Of a stretch of 64,000 nt of DNA, positions 63,359 to 64,000 are shown in pieces. The notes below the pieces were generated by a model. That model saw only the letters and a list, made by a program, of their open reading frames with translations. It had not been told where the DNA came from and made no database searches. Both the position numbers and the translations under genes were made by a program. The first letter of the stretch is position 1. The number at the start of each line of letters is the position of its first letter. This DNA is from Lewinellaceae bacterium (GTDB lineage Bacteria > Bacteroidota > Bacteroidia > Chitinophagales > Saprospiraceae): contig JACJYQ010000005.1 in assembly GCA_020636025.1 (NCBI GenBank), positions 186,001 through 250,000 of the forward strand. Direction: 5' to 3'.

Positions 63359-64000
63359 ATGAAACGAGTCGTAATCACAGGCATTGGAGCCATCACACCT
63401 ATTGGAAATACTGTTGCACAATACAAGGAAGGATTGGAAAAAGGCCTTAGCGGCGCCAATCTCATTACTTTGTTTGATGCCAGTCTGTTTAAAACAAAGT
63501 TTGCCTGCGAAGTAAAAGGCTTTGTAGCTGAGGAACACCTGGATAAACGGGAAGCCCGGCGGATCGACCGTTTTACGCAATTCGCTATGGTGGCAACCAG
63601 TGAAGCCATTCAGGACTCCGGACTGGATCTGGATGCCATCAACAAAGATCGCGTCGGCGTGATCTGGGCATCCGGTATCGGGGGACTAAGCACCCTTGAA
63701 AAAGAGATTGAGGAGCATGCCCTGGGCAATGGAATTCCCAAGCATAATCCTTTCCTCATCCCAAAAATGATCTCAGACATCGCAGCCGGCCAGATTTCCA
63801 TCCAATACGGCTTCAGAGGCATAAATTATTGCACCGTTTCTGCCTGTGCATCTTCTTCACATGCCTTAATGAATGCCTTCGACTATTTGCGTCTGGGCAA
63901 AGCTGATATTATCGTGACTGGTGGTTCTGAAGCCTCTGTCACCAAAACTTCCGTCGGTGGATTCAATTCCATGAAAGCCCTCAGTGAACGCAACGACGCC
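63359..64000 (+). CDS. fabF: 3-oxoacyl-ACP synthase II (partial, cut by window end)
   Basis: 214 codons of the N-terminal half are present, beginning MKRVVITGIGAITPIGNTV. FabF elongates fatty acids by condensing malonyl-ACP with acyl-ACP. The catalytic Cys lies in the VSACASSSHALMNA motif (about residue 163), and the thiolase-fold phrases GVIWASGIGGLSTLE and GGSEASVT are typical. The catalytic His pair lies beyond the window. A -7-like TACTTTTG occurs at 63324-63331, so it may have its own promoter in addition to read-through from acpP. Confidence 0.95.
   Translation, partial: MKRVVITGIGAITPIGNTVAQYKEGLEKGLSGANLITLFDASLFKTKFACEVKGFVAEEHLDKREARRIDRFTQFAMVATSEAIQDSGLDLDAINKDRVGVIWASGIGGLSTLEKEIEEHALGNGIPKHNPFLIPKMISDIAAGQISIQYGFRGINYCTVSACASSSHALMNAFDYLRLGKADIIVTGGSEASVTKTSVGGFNSMKALSERNDA

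Overview
The window reads as chromosomal DNA from a Bacteroidota bacterium, probably from the Saprospiraceae or a close relative. Four things point there. It carries a type IX secretion (T9SS) component, PorU, and five proteins ending in T9SS sorting domains. Promoters of the Bacteroidota type (TTG, about 20 bp, TAnnTTTG) precede several genes. Start codons lack obvious Shine-Dalgarno sequences. Family content is typical: DUF4783, ribosomal protein THX, split transketolase, and giant HYR/dockerin-like surface proteins. The phylum is well supported; the family is inference.

Layout. 1-3 kb: porU (minus, cut by the window edge). 3-16 kb: a UbiA-like membrane protein, a lipoprotein, an M28 peptidase, a DPP IV-like S9 peptidase, a YbbP-like permease, a T9SS type B surface protein, DinB, and a secreted serine hydrolase. 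16-21.7 kb: DUF3592 protein, lysS, a polytopic membrane protein, and a Cys/Met metabolism PLP enzyme. 22-35 kb: the accessory region. It holds a microprotein built of three ITGLDLIGA repeats, two unrecognised small proteins, and two tandem giant T9SS cargo proteins (about 2175 and 1527 aa) with dockerin-like and cohesin-like modules. 35-43 kb: a LysM protein, split transketolase, a rhodanese lipoprotein, a helical-repeat protein, rfbA, and a Tat-signal oxidoreductase. 43-47 kb: an exbB-exbD-exbD-tonB-tonB operon. 47.5-55.4 kb: kdsA, a MacB-type permease, pgeF, an IMPACT protein, a CxxCH-bearing T9SS protein, DUF4783, THX, DUF2147, tRNA-Gln and an MFS transporter. 55.8-64 kb: dnaB, tatA, a Nif3-like protein, a zinc-ribbon coiled-coil protein, two thioredoxin-fold proteins, pyk, acpP and the start of fabF.

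The genes share an envelope theme. Tat and lipoprotein export, energised outer-membrane transport (ExbB/ExbD/TonB), T9SS maturation (PorU) and T9SS cargo lie among Kdo and dTDP-sugar synthesis and housekeeping genes. No transposase, integrase, phage gene or CRISPR array was seen.

The most unusual signals are three. The first is the decapeptide-repeat microprotein at 22.1 kb, whose repeats differ almost only at synonymous positions. The second is the tandem pair of giant proteins carrying dockerin-like and cohesin-like modules in cis. The third is a set of intergenic heptamer arrays (AATGNNN, ATCGNNN) and long inverted repeats.
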